From Paeniglutamicibacter gangotriensis Lz1y (lineage in GTDB: Bacteria > Actinomycetota > Actinomycetes > Actinomycetales > Micrococcaceae): a stretch of DNA of 64,000 bases. The translations under genes and the position numbers were made by a program. The notes below the pieces were generated by a model that had not been told where the DNA came from, did not search any database, and saw only the letters and a list, made by a program, of their open reading frames with translations. The stretch is from positions 1 through 64,000 of the forward strand of contig NZ_AOCK01000004.1 in the NCBI RefSeq assembly GCF_000348945.1, in the 5' to 3' direction. This document shows positions 24,536 to 32,944 of the stretch, piece by piece. Position 1 is the stretch's first letter; each line of letters starts with the position of its first letter.

Positions 24536-25159
24536 ATGACGCACGCAATCCGCAATCCACGCACCACCACCCGTATCGGCATGCTCTTCGCCGCCATCCT
24601 GCTGTGTCTGATGACCCTCTTCGGAGTTTCCAGCGCCCAGGCCCACGATGAATTGATTTCATCAACCCCGGCCAGCGGGGACGTGCTGGACACCGCACCG
24701 AAGTCCATGGTGCTCACCTTCAGCGGCGACATCAAGAAAATCGGTACGATCCTGGAACTCTCTGACGCTGAAGGAACCGGCATCGACACGAGCTTCGAGA
24801 TCAACCGCCGGGATGTCACCGTCACCCCATCCGTACCCTTGGGCAATGGCCAATACACCCTGGTGGCCCGGGTTGTTTCCTCCGACGGACACCCGATCGA
24901 CAAGAAGATCGCCTTCGAAGTCAACGACCCGGCTGCCGCCTCGAGCTCCGCAGCTGCCTCCAGCTCCGCCTCCGCGGCGACCACTGCCCCGACGGAAAGC
25001 GCACTGGTGGCCAGCCCCGCAGAGCCAAGCACTGAAGCCACCGAGACCGACACTCCCTTCGGCGGCATGCCCGCCGGACTTGTCTGGACCATCGCTGGCA
25101 TCGCCGCGGTGGGCCTCATCGTCGTGGTGCTGCTCAAGGCCCGCCGCCAAACCAAGTAA
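24536..25159 (+). CDS. copC: Copper resistance protein CopC
   Basis: A 207-residue exported protein. The signal peptide (about 1-36) ends at AQA, so the mature protein begins HDEL; the N-terminal His is the hallmark Cu(II) ligand of CopC. The beta-sandwich domain (about 37-133) includes STPASGDVLDTAPKSMVLTFSG and DGHPIDKKIAFEV, giving the second His. A Ser/Ala-rich linker (about 134-175) leads to a C-terminal membrane anchor (about 180-200) and a basic tail. It binds copper outside the membrane and is thought to work with CopD, encoded 2 kb downstream. Confidence 0.95.
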   Translation: MTHAIRNPRTTTRIGMLFAAILLCLMTLFGVSSAQAHDELISSTPASGDVLDTAPKSMVLTFSGDIKKIGTILELSDAEGTGIDTSFEINRRDVTVTPSVPLGNGQYTLVARVVSSDGHPIDKKIAFEVNDPAAASSSAAASSSASAATTAPTESALVASPAEPSTEATETDTPFGGMPAGLVWTIAGIAAVGLIVVVLLKARRQTK

Positions 25160-25338
25160 CGGGCAGCCGGGCGCACAACAGCTGTGCCTCCGGTAGACCC
25201 CGACATCCTTTTGACTCGGCATGCTGCCGCGTCCGCCCCCGGCGAGGCCGCAGCATGCCGTGCGAGTCGTGCACCCCCAGACAAAGAAGCCCAGGGGGTT
25301 GCCGGCGCGCACCAAACCCCGAATGTGGAGACATCCCA

Positions 25339-25911
25339 ATGGACCTCAAAATCCGTACCCGTCGTATTGCAGCACCCTTTATTGCCCTCGGCCTGGCCGC
25401 CGCACTGTTGAGCGGATGTTCAGCTGAGCGAAGTGCCGACACCGCAGACCAACCCGCGACCGAAGCCGACGCCCTGCAGATATCCGAGACCTGGATCAAA
25501 GCCGCCGACGACGGCATGACGAGCGGATTCGCCGTGATTCAAAACCCCACCGACCACCCGGCCTCGCTAGTGCAGGTCGATTCGAACCTGGCAGAGCACG
25601 TGGAACTGCACGACATGGAAGGCACCGGTACGGCAATGAGCATGAAGAAGCTGCCCGGAGCACTGGAAATCCCCGCACATAGCACCGTCGAACTGGCTCC
25701 GGGCGGCACCCACGTGATGCTGATGGGTCTGAAAGAGGAACTCAAGGCCGGGCAATCCCCGGCGCTGCACCTCACCTTCGGTGACGGCAGCACCCGCGAG
25801 GTCGCCTTTGAGATCAAGAGCTACACGGGAGCCAAGGAATCCTACGCACCCCACGACGGGGAGACGGAACACGGCACAGGCACCGAGGGCAGCGAACATG
25901 CCGGGCACTGA
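25339..25911 (+). CDS. Copper chaperone PCu(A)C lipoprotein
   Basis: About 190 residues. The signal peptide ends in a lipobox, ALLSGC, so it is an outer-surface lipoprotein. The PCuAC domain (about 48-160) carries HVELHDM and later Met-rich and HVMLMG motifs, which match the H-M-x10-M-x21-H-x-M copper site. A His-rich C-terminal tail (HDGETEHG...HAGH) is likely a further metal site. These proteins deliver Cu(I) to the CuA site of cytochrome oxidase. The ATG at 25339 is chosen for GGAG upstream and direct start at the signal. It overlaps the peroxidase gene by 14 bases. Confidence 0.93.
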   Translation: MDLKIRTRRIAAPFIALGLAAALLSGCSAERSADTADQPATEADALQISETWIKAADDGMTSGFAVIQNPTDHPASLVQVDSNLAEHVELHDMEGTGTAMSMKKLPGALEIPAHSTVELAPGGTHVMLMGLKEELKAGQSPALHLTFGDGSTREVAFEIKSYTGAKESYAPHDGETEHGTGTEGSEHAGH

Positions 25912-27124
25912 TACCGCCCAGATCCCCGGAACCCGCCACACCTCGCGTCGGGGACTGCTGTTCGGATCCGCTGCAGCAGCGGTCACGGCCGCTGCTGGCT
26001 TCGCGGCAGGATCCATGCCCGCCGACGCCGCCGAGCCGACCGAAGCGCTGCACGGGACTGACACCGTGGCTTTCCACGGGCATCGACAACCCGGGATCAC
26101 CACTCCGGCCCCGGCCTTCGCCTCGTTCCTGGCCCTGGATCTGATCCAGGAACCGGGGGCGAGCACGGCGGCACGGCGCGACGTACTGGCCCGCGTGCTG
26201 AAAATCCTCAGCGACGACGCCGCCCGGCTGATGTCCGGGCGCGGCGTGCTGGCCGACACCCAACCGGAAATGGCCACCAACCCGGCTCGTCTGACCATCA
26301 CCGTCGGACTGGGCCAAAGCGCGGTGCAGATCCTCGATCCGGCGCGTGTCCCGGGCTGGTTGAAGGACCTGCCGGCCTTTTCCATCGACAAGTTGGAGAA
26401 GGCCTGGGGGCAAAGTGAGGTGCTGGTGCAATTGTGCTCGGATGACCAGATCACGTTGCACCACGGGCGCCGGGCCCTGGAAAAGGACCTGCGCACCCTG
26501 GCCACCACGGTGTGGATCCAAAACGGCTTCCGCCATTCCCGCGGGTCGATGCCCGAGGGAACCACCATGCGCAACCTCTTTGGGCAAAAGGACGGGACGG
26601 CGAACCCCGTCGAGGGGATGCTTGAGCAAGCGGTCTTCGGTGGTGCGGGGCTCGAATCGTGGGCCGAGGGCGGCACCTCGCTGGTGCTGCGCCGCATCGA
26701 GATGGACCTGGAGACCTGGGACGAGGTTGACCGTCCGGCCCGGGACTTTTCCCTGGGCCGGCGCCAATCAGACGGCGCACCACTGAGCGGGCAGCACGAG
26801 TTCGATTCACCGGACTTGCGCGCCCGCGATGACTCCGGGTTTCCGGTGATCTCCGCCGATTCGCATGTTTCCCGCTCGCTGGCCCGCGAGGCCCACGAGA
26901 AGATCCTGCGCCGTGGCTACAACTACGTTGACGGGTCGCGTGCCGGGTTGATCTTTGCCGCCTACCAGGCCGACGTGGATCGCCAATTCGTCCCCATTCA
27001 GCAACGGCTGGATGAGGCGGACCTGCTCAACGAATGGACCACCCCGATCGGATCCGCGGTCTACGCGATCCTGCCGGGCTGCCGCGAAGGTTCATTCCTG
27101 GGCCGGGAATTGTTCCCCGACTAG
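25898..27124 (+). CDS. Tat-exported DyP-type haem peroxidase
   Basis: About 408 residues. A twin-arginine signal (TSRRGLLFGSAAAAV, about 14-30) targets it across the membrane folded. The DyP hallmark GXXDG is present as FGQKDGTANP (about 228-237), and the distal/proximal haem residues should lie in the later PVISADSHVSRSLAREAH region (about 310-328). It is the deferrochelatase/peroxidase type. In this locus it sits between the PCuAC chaperone and CopD, so it likely acts in extracytoplasmic redox chemistry linked to copper. The start at 25898 overlaps the previous gene and is preceded by GAGGG. Confidence 0.94.
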   Translation: MPGTDTAQIPGTRHTSRRGLLFGSAAAAVTAAAGFAAGSMPADAAEPTEALHGTDTVAFHGHRQPGITTPAPAFASFLALDLIQEPGASTAARRDVLARVLKILSDDAARLMSGRGVLADTQPEMATNPARLTITVGLGQSAVQILDPARVPGWLKDLPAFSIDKLEKAWGQSEVLVQLCSDDQITLHHGRRALEKDLRTLATTVWIQNGFRHSRGSMPEGTTMRNLFGQKDGTANPVEGMLEQAVFGGAGLESWAEGGTSLVLRRIEMDLETWDEVDRPARDFSLGRRQSDGAPLSGQHEFDSPDLRARDDSGFPVISADSHVSRSLAREAHEKILRRGYNYVDGSRAGLIFAAYQADVDRQFVPIQQRLDEADLLNEWTTPIGSAVYAILPGCREGSFLGRELFPD

Positions 27125-27234
27125 GTCCCGCCCGTACACCGTGTGTTGGTGCCATGGTGGCCTGAGCCACCATGGCACCAACACGAGTGGCAATCGGTGG
27201 GAGAATGGATCGGCGAGGACGCTGAAAGGAAATT

Positions 27235-28920
27235 GTGAACAACTCACGCAACACGGTGGCCACGGCCACCCCCGGCGAAACAGCGACAGGCAACCGGAGG
27301 CTCTGGCCCCTTTTGACCCTTCCCGCACTGGGGGTCGGCGTCCTGGTACTGATTGCCGCCAGCTTCTTTGCCGGCACCGCACGGGCCAGCGAACTGGGAG
27401 ACGCCGGAGCACTAGTGCGCTGGGCATTGCCCGCCGCCAAGGCCCTGCACCACTCCTCGATGGCCATCACCATCGCCTCCCTGGTCTTCGCTGCCGCCAT
27501 CCTTCCGCGTTCCACCCGGCCCAAACGACCCGCCCCCGGTGAACACAACACCGACGGTGGGCAAACGCATCCCGCGTTCGCACGCACCATGAACCTTGCA
27601 GCCGCCGCGGGAAGCCTGTGGACCGTCTCGGCGGCGGCCGTGCTGATCTTCACCTTCTGGGATCTGGTCGGCCAACCCATGAGCACCGACCCCAGCTACA
27701 CCGCAGCGATGCTCGACTACGTGCTGAACATTTCCGTGGGCAAGGCCTGGGCCTGGATGATCGTGATTGCCGCCATCACCTCCTCGCTGGCCTTCGGCGT
27801 ACGTTCGCCCGGGTGGGTGGGCGCCACCGCCGTGTTCTCCCTTGCAGGGATCCTGCCGATGTCGCTGATCGGGCACGCCGCCGGGGGAGATGACCACTGG
27901 GGAGCGGTCAACTCCATCATGCTGCACCTGGTCGGGGTCTGCCTCTGGTTCGGCGGGATCGTGGTGCTCGCCGCACTGGCCCCGCTGTTGGCCACCAAGG
28001 CACCGGGTCGTTTCCCGGGAGCGCGGCCGATTCTGGCCGGCACCGTGCTGCACCGCTTCTCCGCCCTGGCCACCATCGCGATTGTGCTGGTCGCCGGTTC
28101 CGGTGTGGTCAACGCATCCATCCGGATCACCGGTTGGGACCAGTGGATGACCCCCTACGGCTGGTTGGTCATCGCCAAGGCCGTGGCCACCCTCGGGCTC
28201 GGTGCCCTGGGCCTGGCGCACCGCCGCCGGGTGATTCCCGCCCTGGAGGCAGGGAAACTTTCCGCCACCCGCGCCGCCTGGCTGGTGGTCGGGGCCGAAG
28301 CCGTCGTGATGGCCGCGGCCATGGGCCTGGCCACGGTGCTGGCCCGCACCGCACCGCCCACCCCCGACACCGCCCCGGAACTGCCCACCCCGGCCCGCCT
28401 GCTCACCGGCTACGAACTACCACCCCCGCTGACCAATGCCAGCTATGTCGAGGTCTGGCGTTGGGACTGGCTGTGGATCGCGATCGTGGCCTTCCTGGCC
28501 ATCGCCTACCTGTGGGCGATGGTGACGGTGCGCCGCCGCGGCGACAAATGGTCGATCCTGCTGACCATCTCCTGGATGGTGGGCTTAGGGTGCCTGTTTT
28601 ACTTCACCTCCGGAGCCCTGGCCGTCTACGGCAAGATCCTCTTCTCCGTGCACATGGTCGACCACATGGCCCTGACCATGGTCGCCCCGCTGTTCCTGGT
28701 CATCGGCTCGCCGGTCACCCTGGCGCTGAAGGCGCTGGGCTCGCGCACCGACGGAACCCGGGGCCCACGCGAATGGATCCTGGTGCTGGTGCACTCCAAG
28801 TTCTCCGCCCTCGTCACCAACCCGCTGTTTGCCGCAGCTAACTTCGCCGGGTCCATCGTGATCTTCTACGAAACCGACATTTTCGGTTTGCGCTGCGCAA
28901 CCACATGGGCCACGAGCTGA
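27235..28920 (+). CDS. CopD-CtaG fusion protein, truncated by frameshift
   Basis: A 561-residue multispan frame: a CopD-like half (about 40-370, copper import across the membrane) followed by a CtaG_Caa3 half (about 390 onward, cytochrome oxidase assembly). It ends abnormally as YETDIFGLRCATTWATS. Adding one base near 28889 gives IFGFALRNHMGHEL and joins it to the frame at 28905-29363, making about 709 residues, the size of intact homologues. The GTG at 27235 has AAAGGAAA close upstream. As sequenced, the CtaG half would be cut off. Either a real null allele or a base-call error. Confidence 0.85.
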   Translation: MNNSRNTVATATPGETATGNRRLWPLLTLPALGVGVLVLIAASFFAGTARASELGDAGALVRWALPAAKALHHSSMAITIASLVFAAAILPRSTRPKRPAPGEHNTDGGQTHPAFARTMNLAAAAGSLWTVSAAAVLIFTFWDLVGQPMSTDPSYTAAMLDYVLNISVGKAWAWMIVIAAITSSLAFGVRSPGWVGATAVFSLAGILPMSLIGHAAGGDDHWGAVNSIMLHLVGVCLWFGGIVVLAALAPLLATKAPGRFPGARPILAGTVLHRFSALATIAIVLVAGSGVVNASIRITGWDQWMTPYGWLVIAKAVATLGLGALGLAHRRRVIPALEAGKLSATRAAWLVVGAEAVVMAAAMGLATVLARTAPPTPDTAPELPTPARLLTGYELPPPLTNASYVEVWRWDWLWIAIVAFLAIAYLWAMVTVRRRGDKWSILLTISWMVGLGCLFYFTSGALAVYGKILFSVHMVDHMALTMVAPLFLVIGSPVTLALKALGSRTDGTRGPREWILVLVHSKFSALVTNPLFAAANFAGSIVIFYETDIFGLRCATTWATS

Positions 28921-29363
28921 TGAACGTGCACTTTTTGATCACCGGCTACCTCTTTGCGCTGTCGATGATCGGCACCGACCCGGTCCCGAAGCGGGCGCCG
29001 TACCCGCTGCGCCTGGTGCTGTTGCTGGCCACCATGGCCTTCCATGCCTTCTACGGGGTCTCGATCATGAGCTCCACCTCGCTGTACCAGGCCGACTGGT
29101 TCGGCAACATGGGACGGACCTGGGGCGGCGACGCGCTGGCCGATCAACGCCAGGGCGCGGGCGCGATGTGGGGGCTCGGCGAGATTCCGACGCTACTGAT
29201 CGCGCTGGGGGTGATGGTCTCCTGGAACCGGGACGACACCCGGGAATCCAAACGTCGGGACCGGCAGGCCGACCGGGACAACGAGGCGGAACTCGGCGCC
29301 TACAATGACATGTTTGCCCAATTGAAAAAGCAGGATGAGGAGATTGCCCGCCGTGGCCGCTAG
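28905..29363 (+). CDS. C-terminal remainder of the CtaG half
   Basis: A 152-residue frame that continues the CtaG_Caa3 domain: MGHELMNVHFLITGYLF, two more membrane segments, YQADWFGNMGRTWGGD (ADQQ-type region, DALADQRQGAG), and a charged cytoplasmic tail. It overlaps the preceding frame by 16 bases and has no ribosome site, so it is not likely to be expressed alone. Treat it with 27235-28920 as one gene interrupted by a single missing base. Confidence 0.75.
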   Translation: MGHELMNVHFLITGYLFALSMIGTDPVPKRAPYPLRLVLLLATMAFHAFYGVSIMSSTSLYQADWFGNMGRTWGGDALADQRQGAGAMWGLGEIPTLLIALGVMVSWNRDDTRESKRRDRQADRDNEAELGAYNDMFAQLKKQDEEIARRGR

Positions 29364-30129
29364 GACCAAGACCGGTGCGCTGCGCACCCTCGCCCTGACC
29401 CTTTCCCTGGGCTTGGCCCTGGTCGGTTGCTCTGGCAGCCCCGAGGCCGGTGAGCTGCCCGAGGGGCACGCACCGATCAGCACCGAGGAGGCCACCGGGA
29501 GCCCGGCGGCACCGGCCGAAACCACCGAACCGGGCATCGCCGAACTTTCGGTAGCCTCCGGAATCTCCATGGCCGCACGCCTGGGCTTTGACAAGGCCCG
29601 GGTGGTGTCCGGGGCCGAGCTCAAGGAGCTGGCCACGGCGCCCCAAAACACCCTGGGCCCGGTGACGGTGCTGCCCGGACAATGCGCAGACACTATTGAA
29701 TCGCTGAACTGGTCCCCGCTGCAGATGGGCTCCGAGGGTGCCCGGACCGATTTCCTCACCGACTCCATCCCCGCCACCGGTTCGGTGGAGGTCGCCCGAA
29801 TCACCGACAAACCGGCGCTGGAGGCACACTACGCGACGGTGCTTGAAATGCTCACCGAATGCAAGGCGGTGACCCTGCACCAAGACACCGAGACCATTCC
29901 CTTCGTCAGCAAAAAACCGTCGCTGAAGAAGAGCGAGACCGACTCTTCCATCCTGTGGACCCGCGGCCGCGAGGGGCAGGGAATGCGCCAGCAGGCCCTG
30001 GTGTTGATCCAAACCAAGGGGGACTACGTGGGGATGGTTTCGTTCATTGCCACCGACGGCCTCGAAAAGCCCGAATTCGCCCAGATGGCAGCGCAGATCC
30101 TTAAGGCTGCATTGACCCAGGCAGGGTAG
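29353..30129 (+). CDS. Lipoprotein of the copper locus, unknown function
   Basis: About 258 residues. A signal peptide (about 8-26) ends in the lipobox ALVGC. An acidic, Pro/Thr-rich linker (about 28-62) leads to a soluble domain containing LPGQCADTIESLNW and TECKAVTLHQD, so two Cys that may form a disulfide. No family is recognised. GTG at 29353 has GAGGAGA upstream; an ATG at 29335 is an alternative. It overlaps the end of the CtaG frame and is probably the last gene of the copper operon. Confidence 0.8.
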   Translation: MAARTKTGALRTLALTLSLGLALVGCSGSPEAGELPEGHAPISTEEATGSPAAPAETTEPGIAELSVASGISMAARLGFDKARVVSGAELKELATAPQNTLGPVTVLPGQCADTIESLNWSPLQMGSEGARTDFLTDSIPATGSVEVARITDKPALEAHYATVLEMLTECKAVTLHQDTETIPFVSKKPSLKKSETDSSILWTRGREGQGMRQQALVLIQTKGDYVGMVSFIATDGLEKPEFAQMAAQILKAALTQAG

Positions 30130-30237
30130 CCCCCGGTGCGGGTTCGTCGCATCTTGTCATGATCTCGGCCCGGACGGGACTATGACGGGATAATTGAATA
30201 CAGCACCACGTCAGCCGACAAGCCCAGGAGCAGAGCC

Positions 30238-32193
30238 ATGACAGCAACCCCCAGCACCGGAACCGAATCCGTGCGTACCTCCTACAAGGTCCGTGCCTCC
30301 GAACTTCGCGGCCGCAACTGGCTGAACACCGGCGGGAAGCAACTGGCCCTGGAAGACTTCCGCGGGAAAATTACCATCCTCGACTTTTGGACTTTTTGCT
30401 GCATCAACTGCCTGCATGTCCTGGACGAGCTGCGCCCGCTGGAAGCCACGTACTCCGATGTCCTGGTGACGGTCGGGGTGCACTCCCCGAAGTTCGAGTA
30501 CGAGGCCGACCCCGTGGCGCTTGCCGCAGCCGTGGAACGCTACGAAATCCAGCACCCGGTGCTCGATGACCCCGAGCTGATCACCTGGCAGGCCTATGGC
30601 GCCCGCGCCTGGCCGACCTTGGTGGTGGTGGACCCCGAGGGCTACATCGTCGCCCATCTCTCCGGGGAGGGCCACGCCGCAGGGCTCGAATCCCTGGTCG
30701 AAGAGCTCATCACCGAGCACGAGGCCAAGGGCACGCTGCACCGGGGTACCGGACCCTATGTGGCACCGCCGGCCCGCGAAGGGGACCTGCGCTTCCCGGG
30801 CAAGGCCGTGGCCTTGGAGAACGGGAACTTCCTGATTGGTGACTCGGGCCACCACCGGATCGTGGAACTGGGCAACGACCTGTCCACCGTGGTGCGCACC
30901 TTCGGCTCCGGGGTGAAGGGCTTTGCCGACGGCGAGGCACACAGCGCACAATTCAATGAGCCCCAGGGCCTGACCCTGCTGCCGACCGCACTCGCGGCCA
31001 CGCTGGGCTTCCACGCGGTCATCGCCGACACCGTCAACCACCGGCTGCGCGGACTGAACCTGGACAGCGGGAATGTCACCACGCTGGCCGGCAACGGCAT
31101 CCAACGCCTGCTCGACGCCGACCAGGCCCGCTCCGCCGTGGATGAGAACGACGAGGAAACCTGGCTCAGCGACCTGGGCAACAACCCGCTGGGCACCTCC
31201 CTGTCCTCCCCGTGGGACGTGCTGTGGAGCGAGAAGGCCAACGCGCTGATCATCGCCATGGCCGGCACCCACCAGATCTTCTCCCTGGACCCGGTGACCT
31301 CGGCCCTGGCCGTATTTGCCGGTACCGGCCTCGAGGGCCTGACCGATGGGCCAGCTTCCGAGAGCTGGTTTGCCCAGTCCTCCGGTCTGGCCGCCGACAA
31401 GCAAGGAAACATCTGGATCGCCGATTCGGAAACCTCTGCGCTGCGCCGCCTGGTACTCGCCGACGACGGATCCGTCGAGACCGTCGAGACCGCGATCGGG
31501 GCGGGGCTGTTCGACTTCGGTTTCCGCGACGGCGAGGCCGCCGAGGCCCGCCTGCAGCACCCGCTGGGCGTTGCCGCGCTGCCCGACGGGTCGATCGCGA
31601 TCGCCGACACCTACAACGGAGCAGTGCGCCGCTACGATCCGGCCTCCGGCACCGTGAGCACCCTGGCCCGCGGCCTGAACGAGCCCTCGGACGTGCAGCT
31701 TGATGACACCGTGGACGGAGATCCGGTGCTGCTGGTGGTGGAGACCAATAACCACCAGCTGGTGCGCCTGCCGCTTCCTGCCGAGGCACTGATCGTTGAC
31801 GAGGGAGCGAGCCAGACCCAGCGACCCAAGAGCCCTGTCGCCGCCGGCGAGCACGCGCTGACGGTGCGTTTCTCCGCACCCACGGGGCAGAAACTCGATG
31901 ACCGTTGGGGGGATCCGACCCAGTTGAAGATTTCTTCCTCCCCGGAGGAGCTGCTGCTTTCCGGTGGTGGAACCTCGACGGGCCTGACCCGCACGCTGGA
32001 GCTGAACCCCGAGGTCGCCGAGGGTGTCCTGCACATCACCGCGCGCGCGGCCGCCTGCGACGGCGTGCCCGGCGGCGAGATCCCCATGCATGCGGCCTGC
32101 CACCTGTACCAGCAGGACTGGGGCATCCCGGTCATCCTTGATGCCGAGGGCGACACCGAATTGGTCCTGGACCTGCGCGGCCTAGACAACTAA
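30238..32193 (+). CDS. Thioredoxin-like / NHL-repeat protein (NHLRC2-like)
   Basis: A 651-residue soluble protein. The N-terminal thioredoxin-like domain (about 25-165) has the redox motif FCCINCLHV with CxxC at about residues 56-59. It is followed by a six-bladed NHL beta-propeller (about 180-510), with repeats such as NFLIGDSGHHRIVEL, AVIADTVNHRLRGL and IAIADTYNGAVRRYD, and a C-terminal beta-rich domain. Relatives include vertebrate NHLRC2. The role is unclear; redox signalling or folding is the usual suggestion. No signal peptide is seen, so it is cytoplasmic. It stands alone and ends at a strong terminator. Confidence 0.93.
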   Translation: MTATPSTGTESVRTSYKVRASELRGRNWLNTGGKQLALEDFRGKITILDFWTFCCINCLHVLDELRPLEATYSDVLVTVGVHSPKFEYEADPVALAAAVERYEIQHPVLDDPELITWQAYGARAWPTLVVVDPEGYIVAHLSGEGHAAGLESLVEELITEHEAKGTLHRGTGPYVAPPAREGDLRFPGKAVALENGNFLIGDSGHHRIVELGNDLSTVVRTFGSGVKGFADGEAHSAQFNEPQGLTLLPTALAATLGFHAVIADTVNHRLRGLNLDSGNVTTLAGNGIQRLLDADQARSAVDENDEETWLSDLGNNPLGTSLSSPWDVLWSEKANALIIAMAGTHQIFSLDPVTSALAVFAGTGLEGLTDGPASESWFAQSSGLAADKQGNIWIADSETSALRRLVLADDGSVETVETAIGAGLFDFGFRDGEAAEARLQHPLGVAALPDGSIAIADTYNGAVRRYDPASGTVSTLARGLNEPSDVQLDDTVDGDPVLLVVETNNHQLVRLPLPAEALIVDEGASQTQRPKSPVAAGEHALTVRFSAPTGQKLDDRWGDPTQLKISSSPEELLLSGGGTSTGLTRTLELNPEVAEGVLHITARAAACDGVPGGEIPMHAACHLYQQDWGIPVILDAEGDTELVLDLRGLDN

Positions 32194-32216
32194 GCGACGC
32201 CGCAGAGCGAATGAGC

Positions 32217-32260
32217 ACAGGCCCGTTTCCCCGCATGGCGGGGGAGCGGGCCTGTTCTTT
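32217..32260 (+). terminator. Strong intrinsic terminator
   Basis: ACAGGCCCG (32217-32225) pairs with CGGGCCTGT (32247-32255), with an inner CCCCGC/GCGGGG stem, followed by TCTTT. It lies 24 bases after the NHL protein stop. Confidence 0.85.
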
Positions 32261-32274
32261 GCCCGGGGGAAGGG

Positions 32275-32296
32275 CCTCGCGCGCACGCGCGCGAGG
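32275..32296. repeat. GC-only hairpin next to the terminator
   Basis: CCTCGCGCG (32275-32283) and CGCGCGAGG (32288-32296) form a perfect 9-bp stem with loop CACG, 14 bases after the terminator. Confidence 0.6.
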
Positions 32297-32375
32297 CGAC
32301 GTTAGGCATCTCACCCGTATCAAGGGGAGCGATGGTGAGCGGCATCATGGCAAGAAAATACCGTTCAGAGTATCG

Positions 32376-32388
32376 TTAGCAATGCTAA
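32376..32388. promoter_or_regulatory. Palindrome, likely MarR operator
   Basis: TTAGCAATGCTAA is a perfect 6-1-6 inverted repeat located 76 bp before the marR start. Its length and AT-rich arms suit a MarR dimer; autoregulation of the marR-MFS operon is inferred. Confidence 0.6.
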
Positions 32389-32464
32389 GAGATTATTGAG
32401 GTCGAAACCCCAGACGCCGCCGCGCCGGCGCACTGAAGGAGAATCCCGGGCCCGCCCGGACCAC

Positions 32465-32944
32465 ATGAATGCAACAACCAAAGTCCTGAACCCCGTAAGA
32501 ATAACCCCGACGCGCGTCTGCAACGCCACCAACACCGGGGACCTGGCCGCCGAACTCCGCGTGGCCGTGATGAAAACCTCGCGCCGCCTGCGCCTGGAAT
32601 CAAGTTCCGATACACTCACCGCCGCACAGTATTCCGTGCTGGCGGGCCTGCGGAACAAGCAGCACACCATTGGCGAGCTGGCGGCCGGCGAACAGATCAC
32701 CGCACCGTCCATGACCCGCATCGTGAAGTCCTTGCTGGAAGCCGAATTTGTCACCCGCACCATCAGCGAAGCGGACGCCCGGCAAGTGCTGATCGCCCTG
32801 ACTCCCGAAGGTCTGGAAGCTTACCAGCAGGCCCGCAGTCAACGCACCGCGTGGCTAGCCTTGGGCCTGGAAAAGCTTGATGCCAAGGACCGCGCCACCC
32901 TTGCACGGGCCGCGGCCCTGTTGCAGGAAATGAGCGCCAAGTGA
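32465..32944 (+). CDS. MarR family transcriptional regulator
   Basis: About 159 residues with the MarR winged helix: LTAAQYSVLAGLRNKQHTIGELA (split over about 49-72), then MTRIVKSLLEAEFVTRTISEADARQVLIALTPEG as recognition helix and wing. The frame is open from 32396, but the region before 32465 looks non-coding. No ideal ribosome site precedes the ATG; AAGGAG lies about 25 bases upstream. It is coupled to the MFS gene by a GTGA overlap and very probably represses that transporter. Confidence 0.9.
   Translation: MNATTKVLNPVRITPTRVCNATNTGDLAAELRVAVMKTSRRLRLESSSDTLTAAQYSVLAGLRNKQHTIGELAAGEQITAPSMTRIVKSLLEAEFVTRTISEADARQVLIALTPEGLEAYQQARSQRTAWLALGLEKLDAKDRATLARAAALLQEMSAK

Noticed and set aside
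28870-28925. Programmed -1 frameshifting as the explanation for CopD-CtaG
   Set aside because: No canonical slippery heptamer or downstream structure is visible; a one-base deletion is simpler.
30211-32103. 630-codon frame opposite the thioredoxin-NHL gene
   Set aside because: Antisense shadow, Gly/His/Gln-rich and without domain features.
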